From positions 890,926,184 through 890,990,183 of the forward strand of contig CM062817.1 in assembly GCA_031772625.1 (NCBI GenBank): a stretch of DNA of 64,000 bases. Reading direction: 5' to 3'. Of this stretch, positions 36,650-47,890 are shown piece after piece. The notes below the pieces were generated by a model, which was not told the origin of the DNA, made no database searches, and saw only the letters and a list, made by a program, of their open reading frames with translations. Within the stretch, counting starts at the first letter, position 1. Every line of letters starts with the position of its first letter. The stretch comes from Pinus tabuliformis (taxonomy: Eukaryota; Streptophyta; Pinopsida; Pinales; Pinaceae). The position numbers were made by a program, and so were the translations under genes.

Positions 36650-37039
36650 TCTTTTTTAGTATACTTTCATTTATATTCTATTGTCCATCATCTTTCATGT
36701 CTTACACTTTGCATTCTAGGTCCTTTTGTTTTTAGAAAAGGAACTCAGTATCAATGGTAAGAAGCGGGATTTGAATAAAGATGAGAACACTAACACTGGA
36801 GCGACAAATGCAAAAAGAGAGAGAAGAGAACCGGTCTAGTGGTACCCTTAAATCCAATATCCTACATAAGACACACACATAGAGACTGATGTTCAAGTCT
36901 TCGTAGTTGGTGAATTCATCCGCAATGACTTGAAAACACACTGATAATGTTTTATAGTGATGGAACAACATTTCATGTGTAAATTGTACTCCAACCAATG
37001 TTAAGTTGGAAACTCATATTGTAATACTTGACATTTAAT
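36650..37039. other. AT-rich stretch before Copia B
   Basis: Nothing gene-like recognised. It ends at the ATAAT target site of the next element. Confidence 0.4.
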
Positions 37040-37044
37040 ATAAT

Positions 37045-37221
37045 TGTCAGGCCAGGCAGTAACTCCACAAAACAAAAATTGATTCGTATATTATTCCATA
37101 GGTAGGTCTTTGTTATATACAATAGGGAGTGTCTGCTCAGTTCATCTCCCGATGACTGTTCACATTCCTAATTTAATTATTTACATAAAATTCACCCAAT
37201 CACAAGGATTAGGTGTCAACA
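37045..37221 (-). repeat. 3' LTR of Copia B
   Basis: 177 bp. On the minus strand it begins TGTTGACACCTAATCC, the same 16 bases as the Copia A LTR, then diverges. Confidence 0.93.
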
Positions 37222-37239
37222 GTCCCCCCCTTAATCTGA

Positions 37240-40200
37240 AGGGATGTTGGTGAGTCCAAGCATCATTCTGAATCATTCCAGCTTTTCCCTTCCAAGCGCT
37301 TTGGTGAAGATATCTGCAATTTTCTCATTTGTGGAACAATGACGGAGATGGATTGTTTTGGCCTCAACATGATGTCGAATCAGATGATATTTAGTATTGA
37401 TGTGCTTTGTTCGATCATGGAACTTTGGGTTCTTGGCCAACTTTATTGTAGAGGTGTTGTCAATCATGAGTGGAGTTGATTGTACTTTTTTTACCTGCAA
37501 ATATTCAAGAATTTTCCTGAGCCACACAATTTCTTTTGTTGCTTCAGCTGCTGCCACGTATTCTACTTCTGTTGTGGAATCCGTTGGAACTGATTGTTTG
37601 CATGATCTCCAGGAGACAACTCCTGATCCAAGACTCATAGCATATCCTGATGTAGATACCCCAGTTTCTTTGTCTCCATCGAAGTTTGAATCAGAGTATC
37701 CGATCAAACTGAAGTCATCCACCTGTGTGTACTTGATTCCAAAGTCTTGAGTTCCCTTCAAGTACTTTAGAACTCTTTTTGTAGCAGACTAATGTCCCTC
37801 ACAAGGCTTTTACATAAACTTGGAGAGGATTCCAACAGCAAACGAAATGTCCGGCCTGGTTGTAGTTAGGTAGATGAGACTTCCTATAAGCTGTCTATAC
37901 TTTGTTGCATCCTCAAATTCTTTTCCTTCAATAGATGTGAGCTTTAAGTTTTGTTCCATTGGAGTAGTGAGAGGATTGCACTCTGTCATGCCAAATCTGT
38001 TCAATAGATCTCCAATGTATTTCTTTTGAGAAAGAAATATGGACTTTGGATGTTGGGTTACTTCAATGCCAAGATAGTAATGAACATAACCCAAATTAGT
38101 CATTTCAAAACTTTTCCCCAATTCCTTCTTTATGGATGCAATGTAGCTTTCATTGTTCCCTATCATTAAAATATCATCTACATATACCACAAGATATACA
38201 ATTGTTTTGCCAACTTTCTTGACAAATAAAGTTGCATCATCAAGATCAAAATGATTGAAATTGAGTTTCAAAAGATCCTCAGTTAGTTTTTCATACCAGG
38301 CTCGCGGTGCTTGTTTGAGGCTATACAAGGACTTCACAAGTTTTCATACTTTATTTTCATTTCCTTTCACAGCAAATCCTTCAAGCTGGGACATAAAAAC
38401 ATTATCTTTTAGATATCCATTCAAGAAAGTAGTTTTTACATCCATTTGATGGACTTTCCAACCATTCTGAGCTGCTAGTGCAAAGAGTGTTCAGATGGTA
38501 GCTCATTTTGCTGTGGGGGAAAAGTCTCCTCATAATCGACCCCTTCCTTCTGTGCAAAACCTTTTGCCACAAGCCTAGATTTGTGCTTGTCAAGTGAGCC
38601 ATCATCTTTATACTTGTTTTTGTAGACCCACTTGTAGTCAATTGGTTTGATTCCTAATGGAGGATCAACCAGCTTCCAAGTGCTGTTCTTTATGAGGGCA
38701 TCATACTCCTTTTGCATCGCTTCTTTCCATTCATCATGAGAAGTAGCTTCTTTGAAGGAAGTTGGTTCAAAATCTGTAGACAAGTTCAATTCACAATCAT
38801 AAGAAACATCCATATCAACAGGTGAAATAGAGTCATCTACATCACCTCCATTTTGTCGGTTTGAATTTTTGGTTCCTGTTTTTCCAATTTCATCAGGATG
38901 AACACTTTCAAGTGTCTTTGTCAGCCACTTTGGGGGACCTTTTTGATATGGTCCAGGCTGCTCTGTTGATTGAGTTGGGACTGAATCAAGATTGAGTCTC
39001 CCAATTCTATCAATTACATCACTTAAAGAATCAGCCGTTGTTGGATTTTCATGCGGGGGAGAGTGTTCTTCAGAAGAAGATTCCACATGTTGATCTAGTA
39101 TAGGAATCCCCCCTTCAAGATGTGGAATCTGATTATCAAATTCTTGAAATGATTTTATTTTTGCGATCTATCCAAGCGATCAAGTTGCCGCTCAACAACA
39201 TTGTCAGTTTTGGATGATTCAAGAAAAATTACATCTCTAGATACAACAAACTTTTTATTTACTTCATCATAGAGGCGGTATAATTTTGGAGGTGTTTCAA
39301 TACCCCAGGAAGATACACGTACGACTTCTAGCACCAAGTTTGTTTCTATGTACCTTTGGTATCAAGGCATAACAGGTGGAACCAAAGACCCTGAGATGTT
39401 TTACCGAAGGAACATGTCCATACCACAATTCATAAGGAGTCTTGTTTCTTATAGCATTAGATGGATATCTATTCTTTATATATGCAGCACATAGAACAAC
39501 ATCAGCCCAAAACATTATCTTTACATTTTTGAAGAAGAGCATGGTACCATATTTAAGATTGTCCTATTCATTCTTTAAGCTACACCATTCTGTTGGGGAT
39601 TATAAGGCACAGTTGTTTGATGTTTGATCCCATGTTGGCGAAGATAGTTTTCAAATTCATTTGATGTGTATTCTTTTCAATTATCAGTGCGAATAGACCC
39701 AATATGAGATTGTGCATCATTTTCAATCCATTTATGAAAATTCTTGAATGTTTGAAAAGCATCAGATTTGTTCTTCAATAAATAAACCCAACACATTCTG
39801 GTGTAGTCATCAATAAATGTCATGATATATTTATTTCCATTTGCAGAAGGAACAGGCATTGGACCACATAAATCTGAATGAATGAGTTCAAGCTTCCTAT
39901 GTGCTCTTGAATGTGAATCATGAAAAGATTGTTTGCTATGCTTTCCTAGAATGCAAGCATCACATTGCTTAAGTTTCCTAGGAATTGTAGGCAAACCAGC
40001 AACACCATTTTTCTTCAATAAGTAGAGACTGTCATAGTTTAAATGTCCAAATATAGCATGCCATAATAAACTTGATGGAAGTGTACCTTCTTCATGATGA
40101 GAAATATATGAGAAATGTTGTGCATGAGCAGATGTTCCTTGCAGTTTGAGAAGCCTTTCTTCTTCTATTCCCCTCATGACAAGTGAGTGGTCAGATGCTT

Positions 40201-41424
40201 TTCTTACCTCAAGCTTGCCATCAAACATATGAATGGAGTGACCTTGCTGGCGGATGTGGACCAAGGACAGCAAGTTTCTCTTGAGCTATGGGAGATATAG
40301 AACATGATCCAGAAGAAAGTCTAGAAGACCAGGTAGTTTAAGCCTGATTATGCTAAGACATGATGGCTTGATTTTTGATTGATCTGCAAAGTATATTGCT
40401 CCATCAACATTGTCAGTAAAATCTTCAAAAAAACCTTTTCTATGAGTCATGTGACAGGTTGCTTCTGAATCAAGCAACCAATCATTTTTCCAGGAAGCAA
40501 GTGAAGCATTAAACAAATCTTCATTTACTCCAATGTTACATTGTGCCTCAACATAGTGAGCAGATTCAGGTGCTTTACCTTTGTCAGTATCATCAGTTTT
40601 ACCTTTCTGTTGATTTCTTTTCTGCTCAATTTTTTCCCATGGTAGCTTGCATGTAGAGGCATCACGTGATCCATTTCTTTTGCAGCGAATGCAGTGCAAA
40701 TCTGCCTTTTCTCCTTGAGAATTTCTGCCTCCCCTGCCTTTGAAATATCTTCCTCTTCCTCTTCGTCCACTTCTTCCTCTTGTAGAATCTTAAGCAGGAT
40801 GCTTTTCTTTATGAGCAAGGCACACAGTGTCTTCAGAGATTCAGGGGCCGTCTTCTTTCCAAAAGCTTTCTCTCTTTCAACAAACTTTTTCACAAGAGAG
40901 TCAAAGGTTATATCTTTGAGATTTCCATTTGCTTGCAAAGACTCAAGATAATTGAAGTAAGTAGGATAAATTGCCTTAAGAAAAGCAATAAGAGGGATAT
41001 CCAGCTCAACCTTAGTGGAATTGATATCATGCATTATAGACTTTACTTCAGATGCAAGAGCAAGAGGATCATCATTTTGCAGTTCAAGAGTGAAGAGTTT
41101 AATCATGAGTTGAACAACTTCAAGTGCAAAATGTGAGTCATAGAGTTCTTTCAGATTTTGTAAGGCTTCAAAGGCAGTTGAATATGACGAAATATGGCGA
41201 CTCACCTCTTCATTTACAGATGCTGTGATTAATGCATAGGCTTTGCTATTCTTGTTTTCCCAAATGACGAGCTCTTTGTCTGAAGTAGGTTGTACTAGGT
41301 CATTGTCTCCTTCTTCGACACACACTCCTTTGCACAACTCATTGAATATGAGGGTGTGTTTTATCATCCGGGACCATTCAGGATAGTTCTCCTTGCCAGT
41401 GAGAACTATTCCTACCATGGATAT
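37240..41424 (-). pseudogene. gag-pol of Copia B
   Basis: Minus-strand parts: Gag about 41424-40780 (LTGKENYPEWSRMIKHTLIF); zinc knuckle near 40690; protease near 40470; integrase about 40080-39300 (KLELIHSDLCGPMPVPSANG); reverse transcriptase about 38650-37850 (LVVYVDDILMIGN); RNase H about 37760-37273 (GYSDSNFDGDKETGVSTSGY). The order and most residues match Copia A. The coding sequence is in several pieces with about half a dozen or more breaks. Confidence 0.9.
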
Positions 41425-41784
41425 GATTGAATGCATTCTGTAAAAAAAAAAACTTTTGCTGATAGAAAATAATACTTCTGCCAATATAGAGTAAAAATGT
41501 ACTCAAAAATTTCTGTGGGAAATGATTTTGGTTGTTTAATTCATATCACAGTCAATAATCAATCATTCACCGCGAGCTCTACAAAGTTGGAGTAGCAACG
41601 ACATCACAATTTCAAGCTCTGATGGCAGACATCTCATGTAATCTGAGGATGTTTTAAACAAAACATTAAACATCTATATTCTAGATTTGTTGCTTACAAT
41701 TTGCGGCAACATAATAGTAGAACTAATGAAATCCGAAAAGCTCACTGAAAAGACTAAAAAATCACCATAAATCCCTTTGATTCT

Positions 41785-41949
41785 CTAGACCTTGAAGCCA
41801 CGAATGTTTCTCTTACCACGAGTTGTCTCAAATTTCCTACCCTATGATCGAACATATGGTTTAGTGTGGCTGTGCGGAACACCTGGTGCTCTTCCAAAGT
41901 GCCTGACAACCTCACGATGGCTCTTGGGGCCACGCAACAAGACTTCCTT
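41785..41949 (-). pseudogene. Ribosomal protein eL18 (RPL18) C-terminal fragment captured in the Copia B leader
   Basis: eL18 is a protein of the large cytosolic ribosomal subunit. On the minus strand, the same orientation as the element, the leader reads [34 protein letters not shown] and GRKFETTRGKRNIRGFKV and then stops at 41785, exactly where eL18 proteins end (canonical ...GRKFEKARGKRKSRGFKV). One in-frame stop lies before GRKFE. Homology begins abruptly at about 41949, so only the last 55 or so codons were taken, across what look like joined exons. Copia A lacks it. Capture of a transcript piece during reverse transcription is the likely route (inference). Confidence 0.85.
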
Positions 41950-42141
41950 CCAAAGTGCTTGACAGCATTAAAAATTATGGAATAGTGTTAAAAAATATGG
42001 GACAACGTTAAAACATATGGGACAATGTTAAAACTAGGAGACACATGCTTGAAGCGCCGACATTGGTAGGTAGATGGAGCTTATGGTTTCTGCTAGAGGC
42101 AAAATTCTGCTCAGATTAGTATACAGTAGGACAGTGATCAA

Positions 42142-42250
42142 TATATAATGCGTTCTGGTGGCTATGATTCCATGAGAGGGCAGTGATAAAATATATGCTG
42201 CATTCTGGTGGCTATGATTTCATGAGAGGGAAGCTATAAAATATATGCTG
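42142..42250. repeat. Two-unit tandem repeat in the Copia B leader
   Basis: About 52 bp (core ATTCTGGTGGCTATGATT, then CATGAGAGGG, then TAAAATATATGCTG) is present twice in tandem with few differences. Just before it (41970-42050) is a shorter repeat of TATGGGACAA...GTTAAAA, seen three times. Confidence 0.7.
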
Positions 42251-42544
42251 TGCAATATTTATGAGGATGTTGACGTGAGTCAAGAAACGGAGAGACAATG
42301 AGCTGAAGAAAAAAACTTAAGAGCAAGAATACTAAAGGTGTCGCATATTTGATAGCCACTAGTATTTTGACTGCTTGAAACAAAGGGCGTTCACTTAAAA
42401 ACGCATATGAAAAAGGGCGTAGATAATGTCAGACTGTGGAGAGGGCAATGGACAAACTCCACATAGGGCAGTGGACAGATTACAAGACAAGATGCAGAAA
42501 GGAGTTACAAGACTATGCCAAAAATGGAGTTGGCTCTGATACCA

Positions 42545-42721
42545 TGTCAAGCCAGGAAGTAACTCCACAAAACAAAAACTGATTCGTATATTATTCCATA
42601 GGTAGGTCTTTGTTATATACAATAGGGAGTGACTGCTCAGTTCATCTCTCGATGACTGTTCACATTCCTAATTTAATTATTTACATAAAATTCACCCAAT
42701 CACAAGGATTAGGTGTCAACA
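42545..42721 (-). repeat. 5' LTR of Copia B
   Basis: 177 bp, ends ...CTTGACA on the minus strand directly before the initiator tRNA-Met type PBS. Confidence 0.93.
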
Positions 42722-42849
42722 ATAATATAATTTATGTGGTTGAAATTATTTATAGTTGCACTTGATATTGTTTAGTATTTTAACTAACATATGTAATTTT
42801 GAATTTTCATATTAGATGAACCAATTCACATTCTATGATGTTTTTTTAA

Positions 42850-43062
42850 TTTAGTCGCAAAATCATACTAATTAATCTATGTTGATTAATAATGAACACA
42901 TAAAATCAATCTAAAACTACTAAATTAATAGTTTATATTGATTAATGATGAACACAAATAAAATGAATATACAACTAAATTAGTAGTTTATAATGATTAT
43001 TAAAAAAAAAAAAAAAAATGAATATAAACTACTAAATTAGTTGTTTATTTAATGAATATGAA
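42850..43062. repeat. AT-rich tandem repeat, about 60-bp period
   Basis: Four diverged units built on ACTAAATTAGTAGTTTAT and GATTAATGATGAACACA follow each other. A run of about 17 A lies at 43002-43018. Confidence 0.55.
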
Positions 43063-43608
43063 ACTACAAAAAAAATATAAATGACTATTACAAATGATTA
43101 AATTTTCATTACAAATGACAACTAAATTTTTCATATATATGACTATTAGTAGCTAATCTACAGTATCATATAACACAACAAAAATTTAGTCATATTTCTT
43201 TGTCATTAATTGGTTTCAAACGACGACTAAAATTTGTATATATATGACTATTAGTAACTAATTTACAGTATCTTATAACACGACCAACATTTTGGTCATA
43301 TTTCTTTGGTCATTAATTGGTTTTCTCAAATGATCATATAGTAATATATTTTGTTGTATATTTGGTTATTAATTGTGGCAATTAATGACTAAATCAATAA
43401 CTAAACTAATGACCAAATTTATGACTAAATATACTGCTAGATGATAAAATTGAGACAATCAATTAATGACTAAGCTAAAAACAACTAAAATTTGGTCGCA
43501 TTATAAGATACTGTAAATTAATTACTACCAGTCACCCATTGAAAAATAGTCATTTATATGCAAGTTTTAGTCATTGTTTTAGTAACTAATTAGCCATTTT
43601 TTACTAGT
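43063..43608. mobile_element. CACTA-like MITE (546 bp) with 3-bp TSD
   Basis: The left end reads ACTACAAAAAAAATAT and the right end, reverse-complemented, ACTAGTAAAAAATGGC. These resemble CACTA-superfamily termini lacking the first C. GAA flanks both ends (43060-43062 and 43609-43611), matching the 3-bp duplication of that superfamily. Inside, a subterminal unit (AGTAACTAATTTACAGTATC, then TTATAAC) occurs twice in direct orientation (near 43150 and 43250) and once inverted (near 43495-43530), giving fold-back potential. It has no coding capacity. Confidence 0.5.
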
Positions 43609-43611
43609 GAA

Positions 43612-45188
43612 TTGTCCTAGTAACTGAGGACATCCTAAGACCACATCACTGAGGATCCTAGATCCTCCCACTCTAGGTGACAAGGGCTGGCCTCCCTTTC
43701 ACCACAGGGGGTATTCCCTGGTGATAATCAAAATTGAATAGTTGTTGTAAAATAGTGTGAATTAAATAGATTTTCTAATTAAACAAATAAATAGGCCAGA
43801 TTATTGAATAAATGTATTTTAAATAAAATAATGCTTTTTGGGAAAAAGATATGATAGGTATGTAATACAAGTAAACTTATTAAATTAAAACTTAATTAAT
43901 GACGAATGAGACAAATTAATATATATCATAATTCACAAAGGTTAGTGAGAAATAAAATTAAAATTTAAGAAAAGAGAGAAATTAAAACACACTGGTGTTA
44001 AATACATCTAATTGAACTATGTGGTTTAAATAACATAACATCAAGTATTATTATTATTCAACCTACATAACAATCATAATAATTTAATTTAATAATTTCC
44101 AATAATAAATATTAGAAAAACATTAAATTAGATGCAATGTGTGAAACATTAGACAATCTGAACAAGTCAAATAATGACTAATGATTTAATGTTTTCCAGT
44201 AAGGGAAAATAGTGAAAACAAAAATGAAATAAAAAAGAAAATAAAATTTAAAGAACTAGCTTTTATGGCTTTTGAATTTACAGTGCACATAACGATAAAT
44301 ATCATGTATTCATGGGATTAAACCTGCAACCAATAAATTCAAAATATGATTTTAAAATCTCAGATATCAAGTATTCCAAAGTATTTAAAATCATTTAATA
44401 TATTTGAGAATAATGCATAATCAAGTTAAACCACCATTCTGGAACAATGAACCAATGCATAAAAATTGAAATTAAAAAGAACACAAAGGAAGAAAATAAA
44501 AGAAGTGAATTATAATATTATTAATAAAACCTCCATGTCACAGTGAAGGAGACCATTTGCAACATGTACAAGATGGTTGTAATAGTTAAAGTCTTCTCCT
44601 CAAAGCTACCATCCTCAAACGTGTCAAAAGCTTCTGCCAAAAAAGCTCATTCCCAAAAAACCCTCAAAATAAACTCTTACATGCTCTTTTATATTTTTGG
44701 GAATTTGTTTCCCATTTTGTTCTCGTAACTTACAAATAAAATTAAATTAATAATTATTATTGTAACTAAATGAAATACAAATTCCATCATCTAAATAAAT
44801 CCTTACTGAAATCCTCCACGTTAAAAATCCTTTGAATAATATCCCTGCATTAAAAAAAGAGATATAAATTAATTCTCAAATTTAAAACATTATAATAAAT
44901 GAAATTAAAATATAACTCACCCTTTAATAATGTTCTCGTCATTATCTCATGTACAATATTAATGAAATTTATTTTTTTTCCTTAGGTAAGGACAAGTAAA
45001 AAGTTTCCACTATATAAAACATTAGGTCATAAATTAGGTATTTAATGTGAACACATTTTCCTAAAATGCAAGAATTCTATAAAAATTGCCATGAATTCTC
45101 AACGCTCCTCTCATACTAAATTGATACCTGCATAATTTCTTCACCCATCCATTAAAAATAAAAATAAATTAAATTTAAATGAATAAAA

Positions 45189-45192
<4 letters not shown>
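43612..45192. other. AT-rich DNA, no gene recognised
   Basis: Very low GC with many short A and T runs. A less AT-rich piece at 43620-43740 resembles nothing known to me. Short open frames here are at chance level. Confidence 0.4.

Positions 45193-45244
<52 letters not shown>
45193..45244. repeat. (TA)n microsatellite
   Basis: About 52 bp of uninterrupted AT dinucleotides. Confidence 0.95.
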
Positions 45245-45247
<3 letters not shown>

Positions 45248-45355
45248 GTTTCAAATTTAAAATAAAAATTTAATTATAAATTTCATATTTTTAATTTGAT
45301 ATTTTCAAATAATTTCTAAATAACTTATACAATATAATCTTATATATAATTATAA

Positions 45356-45356
<1 letters not shown>

Positions 45357-45427
<71 letters not shown>
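45357..45427. repeat. (TA)n microsatellite
   Basis: About 70 bp of uninterrupted AT dinucleotides, 110 bp after the first. Confidence 0.95.
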
Positions 45428-45429
<2 letters not shown>

Positions 45430-45654
45430 ACCTATATTATATGTAAGGATATAAAGACTTCTAAAAATATTTTTAAGTATAATTTATAACTTCGTCAGGT
45501 CCGTGGAGGAAAGAGAGAGTTGGTGCAATTTAGGGCCGATGTATTTTAAGTCGTTGATGGATTCATAATCGACAATGGTCGTGCGAAAACATGAGTAAAG
45601 GTTAGCCTTATTTGAAGGTTCGATGGATTTTAAATAAAGCTAGCAAAAATCCTG

Positions 45655-46148
45655 TGGTCAAAAAAGACCCCAAAGATCGAGTCTCAGGGGTTCATCTCCC
45701 TTTCATCTAGGGGACCACTGATAAGATTGCAAGAATTCTTAGGAAGCATAATGTTCCCTCAACCTTTAGACCCCTTAACACCATCTGTAGCTCCCTTAGA
45801 TCAGTAAAAGACCCTGTTGACCCCAAAGACATGAAAGGTGTCTATGTTATTCCTTGTTCTTGTGGGACCCCCTATGTTGGTGAGATTGGTCGCTCTATTA
45901 ATCAGAGGATTCATGAGCACTCAGCCGACATAAGACATGGGAGGACCCAGTCTTCCGCCCTGGAAGAACATGCAGAAAAGACGAAGCATCACATATGTAT
46001 TGAAGAAGCCCATGTTATTGCCAAGATTGCGCCTTTTCATCACAGGAAATTTAGGGAAGCCATAGAAATCGAAAAAAGGCCAAGCAATCTCAATAGGGAT
46101 GATGGCTGGAAAATTAGCAGTTGTTGGATCCCTGCCCTTTCCTCCTAG
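45655..46148 (+). mobile_element. Penelope-like element remnant: GIY-YIG endonuclease end
   Basis: Penelope-like retroelements encode a reverse transcriptase followed by a C-terminal GIY-YIG nuclease. Here a 105-residue open frame (45831-46148) has the GIY-YIG landmarks in order: KGVYVIPCSCGTPYVGEIGR (the GIY and YIG strands), then SINQRIHEH with the catalytic-type Arg, then EEHAEKTKHHI, then FREAIEIEKRPSNLNRDDGW with the Glu expected in the active site. Before it, in another frame, TTDKIARILRKHNVPSTFRP and SLRSVKDPVD match the linker that precedes this domain in Penelope-like proteins. No RT motifs are seen upstream, where sequence turns AT-rich, so the copy is 5'-truncated. Its GC content stands out from its flanks. 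Such elements (Dryads) are reported in conifers as ancient arrivals from arthropods. Confidence 0.75.
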
Positions 46149-46199
46149 CCACCCCTTTTCCCCCTACCCCTGCCCCTCGTGTTTCCCTTTTATTATGTT

Positions 46200-47890
46200 T
46201 TTCTCTGGTTGGTTTCCCTTTCTTCTCTTTGATTTTTAATCAGTAATTTATTTATTCATTTTAATTTTAAATTTTCTAACTTAAAAATGAAGAATTAGTT
46301 GTTTTTTGGGTTCTAAAAATTATTTTTAACATAATATAATAATAATCTTTTTGTCCTAATCATAGATAAATAAGATTATAATAAGATAAACCTATTAAAC
46401 ATGTTATACCTTGAGTAAAATAAATGAAATTATAAATCGATTTAACTAACTAATTGAAAATAATTATTTTTCCATAATTATTTTTTGACTTTTATTTATA
46501 TCCTAAAAAATTGCTACATAACTAATATAACTAAATTTTACGAAACTAAGAAATTAGTCAAATAACTAACTAACTAATTAGGTATTACTCATTTATTATT
46601 TCTTCCTATTAATTCATAGAATAATATTAATATAAGTCTTTTTCTAAAAATAATTTTGAAAATTTAAATAAGAAAATATTTATTAGTTAGTACTTTGTTC
46701 AGTAAAATAAATAAAATTATAAATCGATTTAACCACACTGAACCACACTGGTGGGTTCAGAACGCGTTGATAAATGAAATATCATGTGATTTACACCGAA
46801 AAATCTCTCATAACTAATATAGTTTAATTTTTTACTAAACTAAGAATTAAGTCAAATTACTAACTAACTAATTAGATGATTACTCATTTATTTTTCTTCT
46901 TATTATTTCATATAATAACATTAATATAAGTCTTTTTCTTAAAAAAAAAAATAAAAAAAATTGAAAATTTAGATAAGAACAAATGTATTAGTTAGTACTT
47001 AATTTACTCTCAACTTAGTTGTATACAATAAATTACATTTAATCAAAAAGAAATTAATATAATAAAACAAACTAATTAATTAAATAACTAATTATATTTC
47101 TCTTAGTCTACTCTAGTTATCCAATCTATTGTAGTCATTTCCTAGTTAAATATAGTTGTTTTTGGCCAAATATAACCGTGAAATGATCTACTATCTATAT
47201 TTATCTTGCAGCCATGGTCTAGTTCTTCAACTTGTCTTGACGATGAACCACACTTGTTGATTCAAAATGCATTGACAAATAAATTATGATGTAATTTTTA
47301 CCAAAAACTCTTCTAAAAAACTAATATAAATCACCAAAACCTAAATTCAACCCATGATTTTGATTTTGAATCTCTCACACGTGAAATTGAAACGAAGCAT
47401 AATACATCTTTTATGTTATCGGAAAATGAAGTTAATGAAAATGTTACCCATCACTTAATTATTCGTGTTTCCAAACATCACGTTAAAAGGTTATTAATTG
47501 TGGTAGCTATAGCTAATAGTGGGTAGTCACTACCCTTATTCCTCAAATAAGACGTTCCATATGCTATGACTTGGATATAATACGTTTGGAGAGTATTTGT
47601 TTAAAGTAGGTTAGGTGGAGTTATTGAAATATTTTTTAACATTTTATTTAATTTTAGTTTATTAATTATAATTAATTATATTTTATTTAATTTGTATTTT
47701 GTATTTTAATTAATTCTATTTGATTTTGTTTGATTTAATTTTTTTGTTTGATTTTAATTTATTATTATAATAATTGTAATTATTAATTAAAAATTAAGAT
47801 TTTAATCTTTATTTAATATAGTAGTGATTTTTTAGAAATTATAATGATTATTATCACAATATATTTGATGCAAGGTAAATATAAAAATTT
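46200..47890. repeat. AT-rich DNA with local duplications
   Basis: A block of about 150 bp near 46560-46720 (ACTAACTAATTAG, ATTAATATAAGTCTTTTTCT, TTAGTTAGTACTT) recurs diverged at 46855-47010. A second unit near 46735-46820 (GAACCACACTGGTGG, CGTTGATAAAT) recurs at 47245-47330. ATAAATCGATTTAAC occurs near 46435 and 46715. These look like successive segmental duplications of one AT-rich unit. No gene is seen. Confidence 0.5.

Larger units (their letters stand above)
37045..42721 (-). mobile_element. Ty1/Copia LTR retrotransposon B (5,677 bp)
   Basis: LTRs of 177 bp at 37045-37221 and 42545-42721 differ at 5 positions (about 2.8%). ATAAT flanks it at 37040-37044 and 42722-42726. On the minus strand the PBS TGGTATCAGAGC (plus 42533-42544) abuts the 5' LTR, and a purine tract (plus 37222-37232) abuts the 3' LTR. 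Its gag-pol is nearly the same as that of Copia A, but its LTRs share only the two ends and short blocks with those of A, and its leader is different. It has more breaks than A (roughly six or more), in line with its more diverged LTRs. Confidence 0.95.
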
